Shown here: positions 37,901 through 50,411 of the stretch, in pieces | Layout of the letters: every line of letters starts with the position of its first letter | How positions within the stretch are numbered: the first letter of the stretch is position 1 | From: Leuctra nigra | Taxonomy: Eukaryota > Arthropoda > Insecta > Plecoptera > Leuctridae | Reading direction: 5' to 3' | DNA: 64,000 bases | Assembly: GCA_934045905.1 (NCBI GenBank) | Contig: OW203768.1 | Coordinates: 9,638,316-9,702,315 of the forward strand | Translations under genes and position numbers: made by a program | Notes under the pieces: generated by a model | Seen by the model: only the letters and a program-made list of their open reading frames with translations | What the model was told of the DNA's origin: nothing | Databases searched by the model: none

Positions 37901-39539
37901 TAGGCTTCAACCAGGTAATAATTCTTCCTCAAAACAGAAACCTTTTAAATATATTTTATAGCCAACAGTAGCAATTGTATCTAATTAAAAACATTACTCA
38001 AACGCCAGAAATATTTATTTAATCCTTTGTTAACTCATAGGAATCTAATTTAAGAAAATGTTTTTAAGGAAATGACTAATAAACATCTAACTCTAACAAA
38101 ATCTCAAGATTCTATGATAATTCAAGACCATTCGTTAGCCAGCTATGTTTTTATTTGAGTCGCTTGGCTGAGTTTTGTTATTTCATTTCGTTTGGAAATT
38201 CATTCAAATGTATGCACTAAACATATGGGAATGACGTAGGTACCACGTGAAAGAAATAAGATCACAAATAGAGTTAACATTTGTCTCAATGCGTATAGCT
38301 GAATTTATAATAGCATCAGTAGTTTAAGACTATCAGGAAAATTAAGCCTAAGTTATAGGACCTAGTAAAATGTTTAATTCATTCGCAGGTTAAATATTTT
38401 TGATGATGTATAGGTTACATCTTAATTTATTTTCGCATTAAGAAAACACATTCAGTTTCTTGTCAAATTTAAATTATTTAATTGTTGTTTCCATTCTACA
38501 ATTTAAAAAAATAATTTCTGCCGCGCATGCAAATTTATTTGGTCCTAGTACTGTTATCACTATGATCATAATTTTATGTCTACATAAAGTACATTCCTGT
38601 ACGAATTGTGCTGATTTTTTTGTCGAGTTTTAAACGTTTAGACCGTCAGAATTTTTTTTCCATCAAGTACAAAAGTGACAAAACAATAGAAGACAGGAAA
38701 ATACGTCATTGTCACTCATTTTAAAACACAAAATCGTGCTTTTCTAATTTCCCAAGTTATAACCTCGCTAAGAAAAAAAACGGCATTAGATCCAATCATA
38801 ACATCCGTACATCCGTGCTGTGTCATGCAATCCTCCTTTCCCCCCACGATGATGGATATGACAATAGTCACTTTTTCATATTCTTTTATTATATAAAGAT
38901 GATGGTGATAAGTCCTAGTCGGTGTCTTAACCTTGCTTACGACTCCGCTCCGTTGCGTCTTATTCTTGCGCCACAGACTTATGTGTTATGATAAAACAGA
39001 TGTTTTCTGTGTTATAATTAACACATATCCTACGAAGACGATTTGTCGGTGGTGAATGTGTGAGGTTATAAAGTGTTTTGTGAACTCAAGTGCCCTCGAT
39101 TAAGTTGTTGGCAGACTTTAATTCGGGATTAATTTCATACGAAACTGTTTTATGAATGACTTAAGAATTGTATTCATGATTGAATACAAGCCAAACTTAA
39201 TAATTTGTAAATTGGTACATATTTATGATATTTTGTCTTTGGCTATTTTCTCATTAGGTGAAAAATTATATAAAATTGTTATAAAATTATAAAATTAAAT
39301 TATATCATTATAAAAATAATTAAAAAGAAAAAAAATCATACGCGTGTTTGTAAAATTTGAAATAAATTGGATCAAGAGTTTGGGTTTCAAACGATCCCAA
39401 CGTGCATAGTTTTGCGCGATTTTATTGCAAAACCATAGACAATTAACAAGACAAGAAACAAAATGCATGCAGACTGATCAAGTGAACATACAATTAAAGA
39501 TGCAGTCACAACAGAACATCTTATATCTCTCTCAGCTCC

Positions 39540-39640
39540 AGCGGCCGAGCGCTAGTGACATCTCTGTTGTCTTGAGAGATGGAGACTTCAATGCAAGAGT
39601 AGGAGATGCACCGCAGCGCCTGAGATTTTATTTACGTATT
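39540..39640 (+). mobile_element. Endonuclease-domain relic of a non-LTR retrotransposon
   Basis: The frame reads DISVVLRDGDFNARVGDA. GDFNARVG is the metal-binding/catalytic motif of the APE-type endonuclease domain in RTE/Jockey-like LINEs. Only about 30 codons are recognisable; flanks are AT-rich and unrecognised. A short, decayed fragment. Confidence 0.5.
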
Positions 39641-42600
39641 CACAGACGTTTTTTTTTTTACACAAATCTAGTTAAAATCTTAAAACAGAACTAACAGATC
39701 ACTTTGATGCTAATTGTGTTCTAGCTAGTGTTTTAATTTAAATATTTAAGTGAGAAATCGAAGTTACTGCGTGCATTTTACATGGAATTCCGTTCCACTA
39801 AATATTCACATTTAAACTTGATTAAGCATAAACTATGAGATTTAGTTTCATCTTTTCGATATTTTTGTGACAAAGTAAACTTGATATTATACCGGGGAAA
39901 AATTTAATTTTGAAGTAGAAAAGTTTGATATGGTCTAAATTAAATAAGAACTAGTTTTATATTTCAGATATAATCTTTGGAATATAGTGAGTGCATTTTA
40001 TAAAACCCCTTTTAAAGCGGCTTTTTCTATTTAATTTCGTATAAAAAAATCATAAATTAAGATAAAGCTCCCAGTTTTATTCCCAACTTCCTAAAACATA
40101 ATTCATGTCAACGCATTTTTATCAAATAAACGTACACACAGTTTCCATGCACTACACATTAAAAAACACATAAAACAATGCAATTCTCTGTCATTTCTTG
40201 TTTCATTACGTCTCAGTCAGCGCTCATGAGCCTTGAATGATACCATCACAGAATGGAGTCAAGGTGAAGTTCTGCAAACATGCATGTTTTCATCTAGTGC
40301 ATCTTCAAAGTGCTCGCATGTCTCCATTCTCTTGCATCGAATAGAATTGAAGTTGAACGAACTGTAGCAAAATGGTAATCATGTTTTACAATATGCAGTT
40401 TGCCTCTGTTTTAATTTATTACGCGTTGTAAAAATTTACTTTATGGAACACTTTTTTGCTGGAATTCCTGGAATTCTAATGAACATTTGTTGGTTTGTCT
40501 CGTTTTTTTATTTTTGTTATATTTTAGTGGAGGTGTAAATTAAAAATATTTTGTAATCATAAAATATAAAAGCTGTGGATGAACATAATTTCATTTACGA
40601 ATACATTTTCTCACAATGGATTCAAATTTCAATTATGCATTAGATATGCCAATTTAAAATGCACTTTTAAAACTTAAAACAGTAATATTGTTGCAAAGAT
40701 TTCCTCAAATAGATTCTAAAATATAATCCAAACAAAAGAACTATTTTCTACTTGTAAGCGTATTGGTTCGTTGTTGGCTGTTCATGATTCAATTTATAAA
40801 TATTTTATTTATTTTGCTCTTTACTTTACACAACACTGTAAACGATGTATAGCCAATGGCCCTAACATGTATTAGGTCACAAGTATCGTGATATCACACT
40901 TATTCAATGAAAATCACAATCATATTTTCACTGAACTTTTCCCCAACTTTTCCACAAAGAAACATTTACAAGAACAAACGTTCTTGCAGACGCTAAGACT
41001 AACCCCCATCAAATAATAGGTCACAATTAAACGCACCACAAGAATGCAATCTTCATCTAATTCTTCGCAAACGGAATGCGTACGATACGTGTTAAGCTGC
41101 ATGATGATGCGTGCGACATGCGTCGAAGTATTTCGCAAGAAATCGGTCAGAGCATGAACTTGAATATAACACACGGGTGCTCAGCGAGCGTGGAAATTGT
41201 ACCTACAAGTGCCTACTCTACGACTCTAGTGTAACGATGATTTATTATTGAACGTTGTAAGTCATTTGTTTGGATGTCAGTTTGTTGTACTAATTGCTGT
41301 GATTTCTAGTTAATTATTGTTTCTTGTGTTATTCTGGAAGTTTTTAGTCGATTTTAACACGCGTAATGATTATATAAATTATTTGTTATTAAATCGGTTT
41401 GAAAAGAAACAGACAATAAAGCGAGGGAAGAGGAATATAATCTACATAAATGGGATCCATATCTTGAGGTAAACACGTGTTTTAACAGCTTTTTAAGGAG
41501 GAAGAATTCAAGAAATGTCATTGGTTGTTGCCTTGCTATGGTAATCTAGTCCTGAATCAATTTAAAATTCAGCAGAGCATTGAAAAACTGTCCCTATATA
41601 GATTTTTGTTAACTTAAATTCTGTTAAAAATATAAATATCACCATTCTCCCATGGATATATACTTACTAATCACTAAATTATCGAAATCAGTAAAAATAC
41701 AAATTTACAGTACATCACACCTAGTAAAACAAGTAGGTATAACAATAAATAAGTAATCATTATTTGGTGCATTAAGTGCCGATTTATTGTTTGATCTTAT
41801 CAAGTTGTAACATTTCCCTGGTTACGCCATGTTTCTCCGAGTCACTAAATTAACCCTCACTAACTGACCGTTTAAGTAATTAGCAATAGTTAATCAGAGT
41901 TAAAATTACACAACGAAAACCGAAAAAAGCTCGGTCACTTCATAAAAAGCCAACTATGATAATTATAAATGTATTGTAAACTTTATAACCTGACCTTTTA
42001 TTCAAGAGAAAAAAACGCGGATAACAATAAAGCAATAAAAAAATATGTTCGTCTGTAGATACGTTTTTTTTTCTTCGACAAGGCCTGTATTTATGATGGG
42101 ACAAAACTCAACATTTTTGGTAGACAAATGAAGAGCTGTAGGTATACGTGTATGAGGTGCGTGACGTTGGTTATAGACCCAGGAGGCCATGGTTCCGGCC
42201 CAAATTTACATGCGTACAGTCATCACGAAATCTATGTAAAATCAAGTTAGACTCATTAATAAGTGTCTAGTTAAGAGATTTTTTTTAAGTGAGGTTAATG
42301 ATTATTAATATACTTAGATTACGTGGAAAAAGTTTTAAACAAAACTGTATTTTAGACAATATATAATTTGATGTATTTTGCATAATAAGCATTAGCCTTA
42401 AATCAGATGGGCTTGTCAAAAAAAAGATAATTTTTGTTTTTTATTTCCGTTGAGATAGATTCTTTTAAATCTGAATTTAAATTTTATGTTAATTAAAGTA
42501 AAAAGTGATCCTTTTCTAAGAGTGTTACGTGAGTGAGAAGCCACCCATGATGAAAGGAAATGCTGGGGGCCTCTTGGCGCCCAACGTTCTTGGAGATCGG

Positions 42601-44776
42601 GTTTGCCCTTTGGGGCTCCTGCCCCTGCCCTAAACTTACCCTTTTTTCTTATACCAAATACGGAGAATAGAATTGTAAAAGAACATCTGTGTAAGAGTTT
42701 TTTTTTTATTTTTAAATTTATTAGTCCTGATTTTTATTACCAATTCAGATTGACCTTCAATGTTACTTTTGAAAAAAAATCTTTAGGCAAACACTGATAT
42801 CAAATTTAAGTCAAATTATTTTAATCGAATTCTAATAAAATTGTCATGGTCTAAAATAGTTATACAGAATTCATTTTATACCTATTACTTACAATTCTGA
42901 ATAAATTCTATAAGGTTTTATACTAAACTAAAATACTGTGGCCACATTTTCCACAGAAATATATAATTATTTGTGAACAATTATTTACAATTTGGTGCAA
43001 AAGACTTGAAATCAAATAGTACAAGTATTTTTTTTATAAAAAATATCGCAAGTGATTTTATCCATACAAAATACTGTCCACCGAAATTGTCGGTGTTTTC
43101 CTTTTGTTTAAAACAATTTGTTAATCTATATCTATAAATAAACGTGAGTTCCTAGAAGTCTGTGGTACGTGATAGAGACTGCATGCAACCTTTGCGATTA
43201 GCAGTCGACCAATGGCAGGCGACTTGCTTGACAATCCACATTCAACACGACAAAATGGCATCGAGCTTGTCCCTTCATTGTAGAAGAACACCAAGATATT
43301 CATTAATATTAGCTCGTTATTAGGTCCTTGGATTTCTGACCCAAAATAAATTCCATGAAAAGAACTTATATTTTATATGGCAAAGAAAAAAATCTTTGAA
43401 TTAATATTTGTGATTATTTAAAAAATATAGTGTGCTGTAGTGGTCCTGACAGATCTGATCCAAAAATTGCATCCGTAAAACGCATTTTTATTTTTTTATT
43501 TGTGGTATGAAAATTCTTATATGGGAATTTAGGAAAATGGCATAAAAGTTTTTGATAAATGAAACATAAAATCGTGAAATATTCAATATTCAGAACATTT
43601 CAGTAGAGGTTAGTGTTATTTCTAAAACGTTTTATTAGTCAAATACACCTACTTTATTTAAAGTTATTCACAAAAAGCTCTTTGAACAGCCTCTGACCTT
43701 GAAAACGCATGAAAATCTCCCTCCATTGAGTGTACATGCAAATATTGACTCACAAACAAAAGGTTAAAGGCGCAAGATCAAGATCTCGATTGTTTTCCTG
43801 CCAGTAACGATCGTAACCATCCATAAATCGGATATAGCGTTAATGATTTATGTACACGAAGTTAAATCTAGGAAGTTAGTTAGGTATTGTTTCCGTACAT
43901 CTTCCAACCTTGGTTGATGAGTTAGCGATCTGACAGGCAGAGTCTTGAGTTGGCCTTACAGACATTGTTCGTCTTCAGAGGCCGTGAAATCTAATGTCAT
44001 TTCGTCGGACTTTGACGATGGGAACAAGTTAACAAGAAGGAAAGCTTTTGTTGAAGATCTCAGAGAAAACTTTAGAGATACTTATTTTATTTTTACAAGT
44101 CATTAATCATACATAAACTTGTATACGGAAAAAGATTGAAAATTCGGGTTTTCCATCGAATTCCAGTTCTTCCTATTTGAAGAAGTCTATTGAAACAAGA
44201 TTTGAATAGATTCGAGTCTCATCAAGGACAACATTTCTTCCAAGAATACGAACTTCCTCATCCAAAATATTAGTTATCAATATTAACAGAAAACAATTTG
44301 TCATAAAAATTTCTACACACCATATTCTCCGAATCTACAACCGAATGGGAAAAGTATGAATGGAGAGATTAATCATCCCAGTTTCAATTCAGACACAACG
44401 GAGACCAGGAAAGACAACTGGTCATATAATACGAAAGTCAAATTCAAATTCAAATTATCTTTATTTTGCGAAAAATACAAAATAGGCGGCATTCATTATT
44501 TGTATACAATAAGTACATAATGATCTTCCATACAACCATATTAGAATAAGGTAAATATATAATTAACTATAATTATATTTAATAATAGGTATAATTGTAT
44601 AATATAAAATATATATATAATATATATTATATATATATATTTTATATATTACATATATTATATATATAATTAGATAAAAAATAAGTATGACATAGAATTA
44701 TATGGGATAATGGTAATGATAAGTAGTGATAACAACATGAATGAAAATGACAGTGTGGTTTTGAGGTGATCTACAG

Positions 44777-45874
44777 CTAAGATTTCTGCAAGGCTAGTGT
44801 CTTGAGGCATCTCTTGAATGTGGCTGGACATACGGTGTACAACTCCTCCGGGACTTCATTGTAGGACGCAGCCGCCATGTATGAGAATGACGATTTGAAC
44901 TTAGTACGTCGATGGGTTCGAATGCTCAGTCGCCCTTTGTGTCTGATCTTGACTGAGTGTGCATCACCTCTTCTTTCGAGCTTGGATCGAAGATATGCCG
45001 GTTTATCGGAATGGAGAATCTTGTGTGTGATGCACTGTAGATGCAGTTGTCTTCGGTCAGCAATTTTTAACCACCTTGCTTTTTTAATGGACGGGGAAAT
45101 GTGATCTGATCTCTTTATATTGTAAGCAAATCTAGCGCATGAGTTTTGTATCTTCTGCAACTCGTATGCGTCATGAGCTGAGAGGCAAGGGCCATAGACT
45201 ACGTCACAGTACTCGATTTGCGAGAGAACCAGTGCATTAGTTAGCGCTAGTTTAGCAAATGGTGGGAGAAGGGATTTGAAGCTGTTTAGTGATTTTAATT
45301 TTCCATATGATGATCTTTTCAGTAATTTTAAGTGTTGCGTGAACTTTAAATTGCTATCCACCACAAGACCGAGATTCTTAGCGCTGTCAGTAATTGGTAT
45401 GGTGATATCATCAATTTTTATCTGAGGGTCGTGTTGTAGTGATTGTTCGCGAAGATGGGGAGTACCAAGAAGGAGCACCGTTGATTTGACTGGGTTCAGT
45501 ATTAGTGCTCTATCCGTTGCCCAACAGGAAATTGCTACCAAATCTTCATTGATTTTCAGTGTGGCTTGGAGAGTGTCTTTAGGGTAGAACGAGTAGCAAA
45601 GTTGGGTATCATCAGCGTAAGTATGGCATATGCTATTGATGATCGTACTCTGGAGGTCGGCAGTGTAGATGATGAAGAGAGTTGGTCCAAGTATCGAACC
45701 CTGGGGTACCCCCATTGATGTTGGTAATGGTAAAGATATTTTCTTTGTACCTCCACGGCTGACTTGTACTCTCTGAGTCCGTCCATTCAAGTAGCTGTAG
45801 AACCAGCTCACTGCCTCTGTACTCAACCCATTGTATTTAAGTACAGCTAGCAGAAACTCGTGATTGATGGTGTC
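44777..45874 (-). CDS. Reverse transcriptase C-terminal fragment of a CR1/L2-like LINE
   Basis: Open frame of about 365 codons with no internal stop; its first codon (Asp) is at the 5' truncation point. Counting from the TTG at 45,826 as residue 1, motif B GVPQGSILGP is at residues 39-48 and the catalytic YADD is at 70-73. The Asp pair coordinates metal for target-primed reverse transcription. Upstream in-frame codons read DTINHEFLLAVLKYNGL, the expected RT segment before motif B. The C-terminus (SFSYMAAASYNEVPEEL ... FKRCLKTLAL) matches the style of CR1/L2/Rex elements. A clean frame suggests a fairly recent insertion. The fragment cannot be autonomous because the endonuclease, fingers and first catalytic Asp motif are gone. 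It lies in a Dll intron in the same orientation as Dll. Confidence 0.85.
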   Translation of the reverse strand, partial: DTINHEFLLAVLKYNGLSTEAVSWFYSYLNGRTQRVQVSRGGTKKISLPLPTSMGVPQGSILGPTLFIIYTADLQSTIINSICHTYADDTQLCYSFYPKDTLQATLKINEDLVAISCWATDRALILNPVKSTVLLLGTPHLREQSLQHDPQIKIDDITIPITDSAKNLGLVVDSNLKFTQHLKLLKRSSYGKLKSLNSFKSLLPPFAKLALTNALVLSQIEYCDVVYGPCLSAHDAYELQKIQNSCARFAYNIKRSDHISPSIKKARWLKIADRRQLHLQCITHKILHSDKPAYLRSKLERRGDAHSVKIRHKGRLSIRTHRRTKFKSSFSYMAAASYNEVPEELYTVCPATFKRCLKTLALQKS

Positions 45875-45923
45875 GAGTTTCTGCTAGCTGTACTTAAATA
45901 CAATGGGTTGAGTACAGAGGCAG
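45811..45923. repeat. 50-bp perfect inverted repeat at the LINE 5' end
   Basis: Arms 45,811-45,860 and 45,874-45,923 are exact reverse complements over 50 bp, with a 13-nt loop. Both arms are RT coding sequence, and outside the arms identity stops at once. Perfect identity means the event is young or the arms are gene-converted. Confidence 0.95.
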
Positions 45924-47590
45924 CTGATCAAAGTACTGAGAAAAACTCTTATAATTATACATACATGCCACCGTCTCACATATCGACATACTATACTTCT
46001 CAAGCAGACATGGCTGGCTACTCATCCGTAACTTCCCAAGAATCGTTAATTATAACATTATATACCATGTTAATTAATCTGTAAACGTTACGGCGTTTCC
46101 ATTCGGCACATATATTATCCATATTTCTTCGAAACACATTCTCCGTGGTCAGAATGCGAGGGTACCTTCTACTATAAACTTGGATCAGACAAGTCGAAAT
46201 CTTTCAATCATAAAAACAAGGAGAGTGTTCGTGAGAGGCTGGAGGGTAGCCCTCGGTCCATTCATCCTACCGTTGTTTGATATCAAGTGGAAGACAAAAG
46301 AAGTGGTGAGGAATTAATGAAGATTGCATAATAATTCGGGTGAGGTGATGAAAGATTAATGAAACCATCGATCATAAATCTGCGAATAAACTTATTGTAA
46401 TGTTTTGTAGTAAATGTGGTTCCAAGTGTGAACCACAGTTTGATTATTTTATTTTATTTCTTTTCGATAAAAATTATTGGTTAAAATACAAATATCGTTT
46501 CTCTTTTGTAGTTGTGCATTTATCAACACATTTTAAACAAAATAATTATAGTAGGTATATTGTGCCCCCACGTTTTGTTCATATGGGTGGTCTTCCACCT
46601 GTCAGTACCTCTCTGTACCTTCCTAACAAAAACAAAACCATTTTGAAATACGTCGCAACCAAAGTAAAATAAATAAAAGACAGTAACAAAACTTTTGCAG
46701 TACAACTTTATGTGTACGATATTTTTTAAAAATCACGACGGGTACATTAAAAATCAAAACACCTCCACATAATTTTAATAATAAAAAAAAATATAGTTTT
46801 GAAAAATGCGAAAGAGGAGTAACAATCTTTCATCGTGAAGACAAAAAACCTCGGATTTCACGATGTGGCGAGTAAACTAGTGAAGAGAGAAGAGCCGGGC
46901 TTGGCAAGAGGCACTACTCCTCCCCCAATCTCGACCGAACAGGCGAGGGGCTCAAAACCCACGAGCATGCCAGCAAACTTAACAAGTTCCCACACTAAAT
47001 TAACCATGATCCTCATTAAGATACCTTTAGTCATTAACAATCTTATTAAAAATTAATTACATACATTTATTTAGTTACGATCTTGTTAAATAGAAAATAC
47101 TTTTCACTTAATTTATCAAATTGGTTGGGCATTTTATAAAAACATTAATCAGTTGGCACCTAATAAAAGTGGAACATATAATTTTCGGTGATGAGTCTGT
47201 TTTGAAATGTGTAAACAAACAAACTGTTAATAATATATATTTATCGTATTTACCATTTTGGTGGAGGAGCCAACTTTTCTAATGTTCTGTCAACAAATTC
47301 TTATTCGCTCATAAGCCTTTTTTCAACTATCTTATCATTTTATGACTGAATAACCGTTGACAAAGATATTACCAACTTTTATGGCGTGCATAAATTTTAG
47401 ATTATAACAATTTGGAAAGAAGCAAGTGTTTTCTTTAAGACTGTTTATACAAAGTAGGTTATAAAGTTATGTCTTTATTTAAGTTAGTAAATAATTGCAT
47501 AGTGGTTTGTTATATCTTCATAAAAATACATAAGTGATTTATATACAGAGCTTTTGGTGGAGGTGCCATGTTTTATAAAAGATTTCGTAC

Positions 47591-47754
47591 CTGGGGGCCA
47601 ATTCCTGAGATTCACGTTTTGAAACCGTGTCACGGTTTCATTGTTTAAAACCAAAAAAGGTGAAGGCTAGCCGATAGTTGTCAACTGTTTCCAGTTTTAT
47701 AACATGTAAACGTAAAACGGTTTCAAAACGTGAATCTCAAGAATTGGCCCCCAG
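47591..47754. mobile_element. 164-bp MITE with GGGGGCC ends
   Basis: Left end CTGGGGGCCAATTCCTGAGA followed by TTCACGTTTTGAAACCGT. The right end is its near-perfect reverse complement ending GAATTGGCCCCCAG. Arms are about 40 bp. No coding sequence. The ends resemble the G-run-ended elements near 485-1187. Confidence 0.85.
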
Positions 47755-48033
47755 ATTGGTGACTTTTCCAGAGCTTTTTCAGTCACCGACTTTTCCTGCC
47801 CAATTCATTTAATATTCCTATTACAGTCAAACTCAAAAGAATACAGATTTTGGGCGTCAACCAACTCCCCATATTGTTTACAACAACCTTTAGCATCACA
47901 ATAGGTAGCCTAAAAACAAAAAACCCCTATCAAAAAGTTTCACCTGAATATATTTTGTTTTGTAGCAACATTGGGGCGGGCGCAACCCATACCATCGTGA
48001 CAGTCTTTTTCACATTTCCACGCCGGGCCCCCA

Positions 48034-48059
48034 GGGGGCAGGGGGCAGGGGGGGAGGGG
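48034..48059 (+). other. Strong G-quadruplex motif
   Basis: Four G-runs of 5, 5, 7 and 4, separated by CA, CA and A, fit the canonical G4 pattern with very short loops. A GGGCCCCC block precedes it. Confidence 0.85.
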
Positions 48060-49295
48060 AGTCGTAACGCCCCTGACGGTAGAAAACGAACCTCATAACA
48101 TGCTTGGAAAAACTCCATAGCTTGCGTGATCGACGTAGCTCTTCTCGGAATCAGAAATTAAACAAACCGAAAAAAAATATAAATCCATGAATGCCCCCGA
48201 AAAAGATAGTTTTAAAATAAAACATTTTTTCGGCTATGTCCTTGTCTCTCTGGTGTGCTCATGCACCGAATAGAGCCTTGGGGAAAGTGGTGATACCAAC
48301 ATGTCCGACAATGGACATTAGCCTATTTTATCACTCCTAACGATCTCTGAGCACGAGATGGTAAGAAGCGATGCTTGGATTGTATGCAATGTGCTTTCCA
48401 GAGAGGTGTATTGTTTTCATGGGCAATGTTACAAAGCGTGAGAATCATATGTGTGTGTACATGTGAGGGAATAAAAAGAAGTGCGTTTCATATTTTTTTT
48501 TAGATGAAATTTTCGTGTCGTTGATTGTGATAAGCAGGCCTTGGACAAGTGAGTTTTGAAATTGGTTGCGTAGTGAGTATATGGCTGGAGCATTTCATTC
48601 GGTTCATGATTCTTGGACTTTGTTGATTGTGAAGATATGACTTTTGTACACGTGTTTTTATTTGTATTTGTGGAAAATCGTTTGTAAATTCAATCGTAGC
48701 ATTTTTCTCGGTTTTTAGAAGGAAAAAACATATTAGTTTGAATTTTTACATTCGAACAAGCAACAAACATGTGAAATCGTTTTTATAGATATTTTTCTGA
48801 ACTTTATTCCCAGTATTTTAAAAACCCAACAGTCAGTTTTTCTTTTTCACAATAAATATCTTAAAATCAGCCACTGGCCGTATAAAATTTCACAGTATTT
48901 GTATAACACAGAAGTAAGTTTTTCACAATAAAATATCTTAATTACACAAATTTTTAATCAAGTTTCATAAAAATAGGATACTCCTTGCAAGAAAATGCAT
49001 ATCAAAGAATCGATATCAATCAATCGCAACTTTCATATTCGGGTTGAACTCTACTCTGTAACATCTTCATCATCACTTCCCCGGCTAATAACCCAATGAA
49101 CTCCGTTGCATCTTCACCTGCCCGTCACTCATCGCTCTCATGCATACCAGCAGGTCCCTCCACCTTGCCATCACACAGCTGTTCAGATGCGAAGAACAGT
49201 CGTAGATATTATATGGACTCGTCACCTCCAGACCACCACATCAGGTCAGATGGTATAGGGGGGCAGTTTTAGAGGCGATTCAATGAAACACTCAT

Positions 49296-49680
49296 GAAAA
49301 TAGGTCCTCGAAAGAAGAAAAAATAAAAGCAATAGGAAACCCCTTTAGGAAAATTGAGATATTTCAAAAGAAAAAAGAACAAAAAGTTCAAAAACATCTT
49401 TCGGAAAATGATATTGAGATGGAAAAATTATTATAATGAGGTACTCAAAAGAAGAAAAAATAAAGGCAATAGGAAAGTTATAAAAATCCTTTCGGAAAAT
49501 TGAAATATTTCAAAAGAAAAAAGAAAAAGAAACAATTGGAAAGTTCAAAAACATCTTTCGGAAAATTGAGATATTGAGATGGAAAAATTATGATATTGAT
49601 GGTACTTAGGTACTCAAAAGAAGAAAAAAGAAAATAAAACAGTGGAAGTTCAAAAAAATCTTTCGGAAAATTGAGATATA
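49296..49680. repeat. Purine-rich tandem repeat, about 2.5 units
   Basis: Units of about 140-170 bp start at about 49,301, 49,440 and 49,610, each with AAAGAAGAAAAAA and TCTTTCGGAAAATTGAGAT. The array ends next to the long-TIR element at 49,691. Confidence 0.8.
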
Positions 49681-49690
49681 CCTATTAGTA

Positions 49691-50411
49691 GGGGAGCAAA
49701 TGTCATTCCGCTCGATTGGAGTGCCGAAATTGATTTTTTCATAATTACCGATTGTTTACATCATTCTTAATATTACCTGACGTGCCTTCAATTTTTTTGG
49801 TGGCCATCTTGGAAAATATGGCGGAAAACGAACGAAAAACGTAAATTTTACAAATTATTTAATTGTTGGTAGAGGAAATATTGAAAAATTATGAAATAAT
49901 TCACTAAAACTAACTCAAATATAGTGACTTGAAAAAAAAAATACGCCGTAAACAAAAAATTTTAAAATTTTTTAAAAAAATTTAAGTTTTTTTCTAAAAA
50001 AAACGTATTTTTTTTTTAAACGCATATTGTTCAAAATGAAATTGTCTAAAAATTTTAATTCTACATATTTTAGTCTAAGTCTACGCGTTTCATAATAAAT
50101 TGAGAGCAAAAAAACACAGAAACGTGATTGGTCAATTCCAACAATGAAAAAATAATATTCGTTCACGGCGTATTTTTTTTTCAAGTCCCCATATTTGAGT
50201 TAGTTTTAGTGAATTATTTCATAATTTTTCAACCTTCACTCTACCAACAATTAAATAATTTGTAAAATGAACGTTTTCCGCCATATTTTCCAAGATGGCC
50301 ACCTAAAAAATTGAAGGCACGTCAGGTAATATTAAGAATTATGTAAACAATCGATAATTATGAAAAAATCAATTTCGGCACTCCAATCGAGCGGAAAGCA
50401 TTTTTTCTACA
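49691..50411. mobile_element. Long-TIR element of about 720 bp
   Basis: Arms of about 250 bp run inward from TTCCGCTCGATTGGAGTGCC (left) and its complement at 50,376-50,395 (right), ending near ATACGCCGT at about 49,941 and 50,166. Both arms include a GGCCATCTTGGAAAATATGG-type block and a block near AACTCAAATAT. The central part of about 200 bp is A/T-rich with no coding sequence. The arms differ by small indels. The outermost termini are not certain. Confidence 0.85.

Larger units (their letters stand above)
44437..45923 (-). mobile_element. 5'-truncated CR1/L2-like non-LTR retrotransposon with foldback end
   Basis: Minus-strand LINE fragment of about 1.49 kb. The RT frame covers the palm B and C motifs to the C-terminus. 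Behind the stop lies a 3'UTR with an AT-dinucleotide tract (44,600-44,668), and the element ends at 44,438 in short tandem repeats (TCAAAT units on the plus strand). Such microsatellite-like 3' ends, rather than poly(A), are known for CR1/L2 elements. The 5' side stops inside the RT at a DTINHE-like motif. There the last 50 bp are repeated perfectly in inverse orientation (45,811-45,860 versus 45,874-45,923, 13-nt loop). The endonuclease and N-terminal RT are missing. Confidence 0.85.

Noticed and set aside
42180..42210. Possible B-box near GGTTCCGGCCC
   Set aside because: Too degenerate to support a tRNA or SINE.
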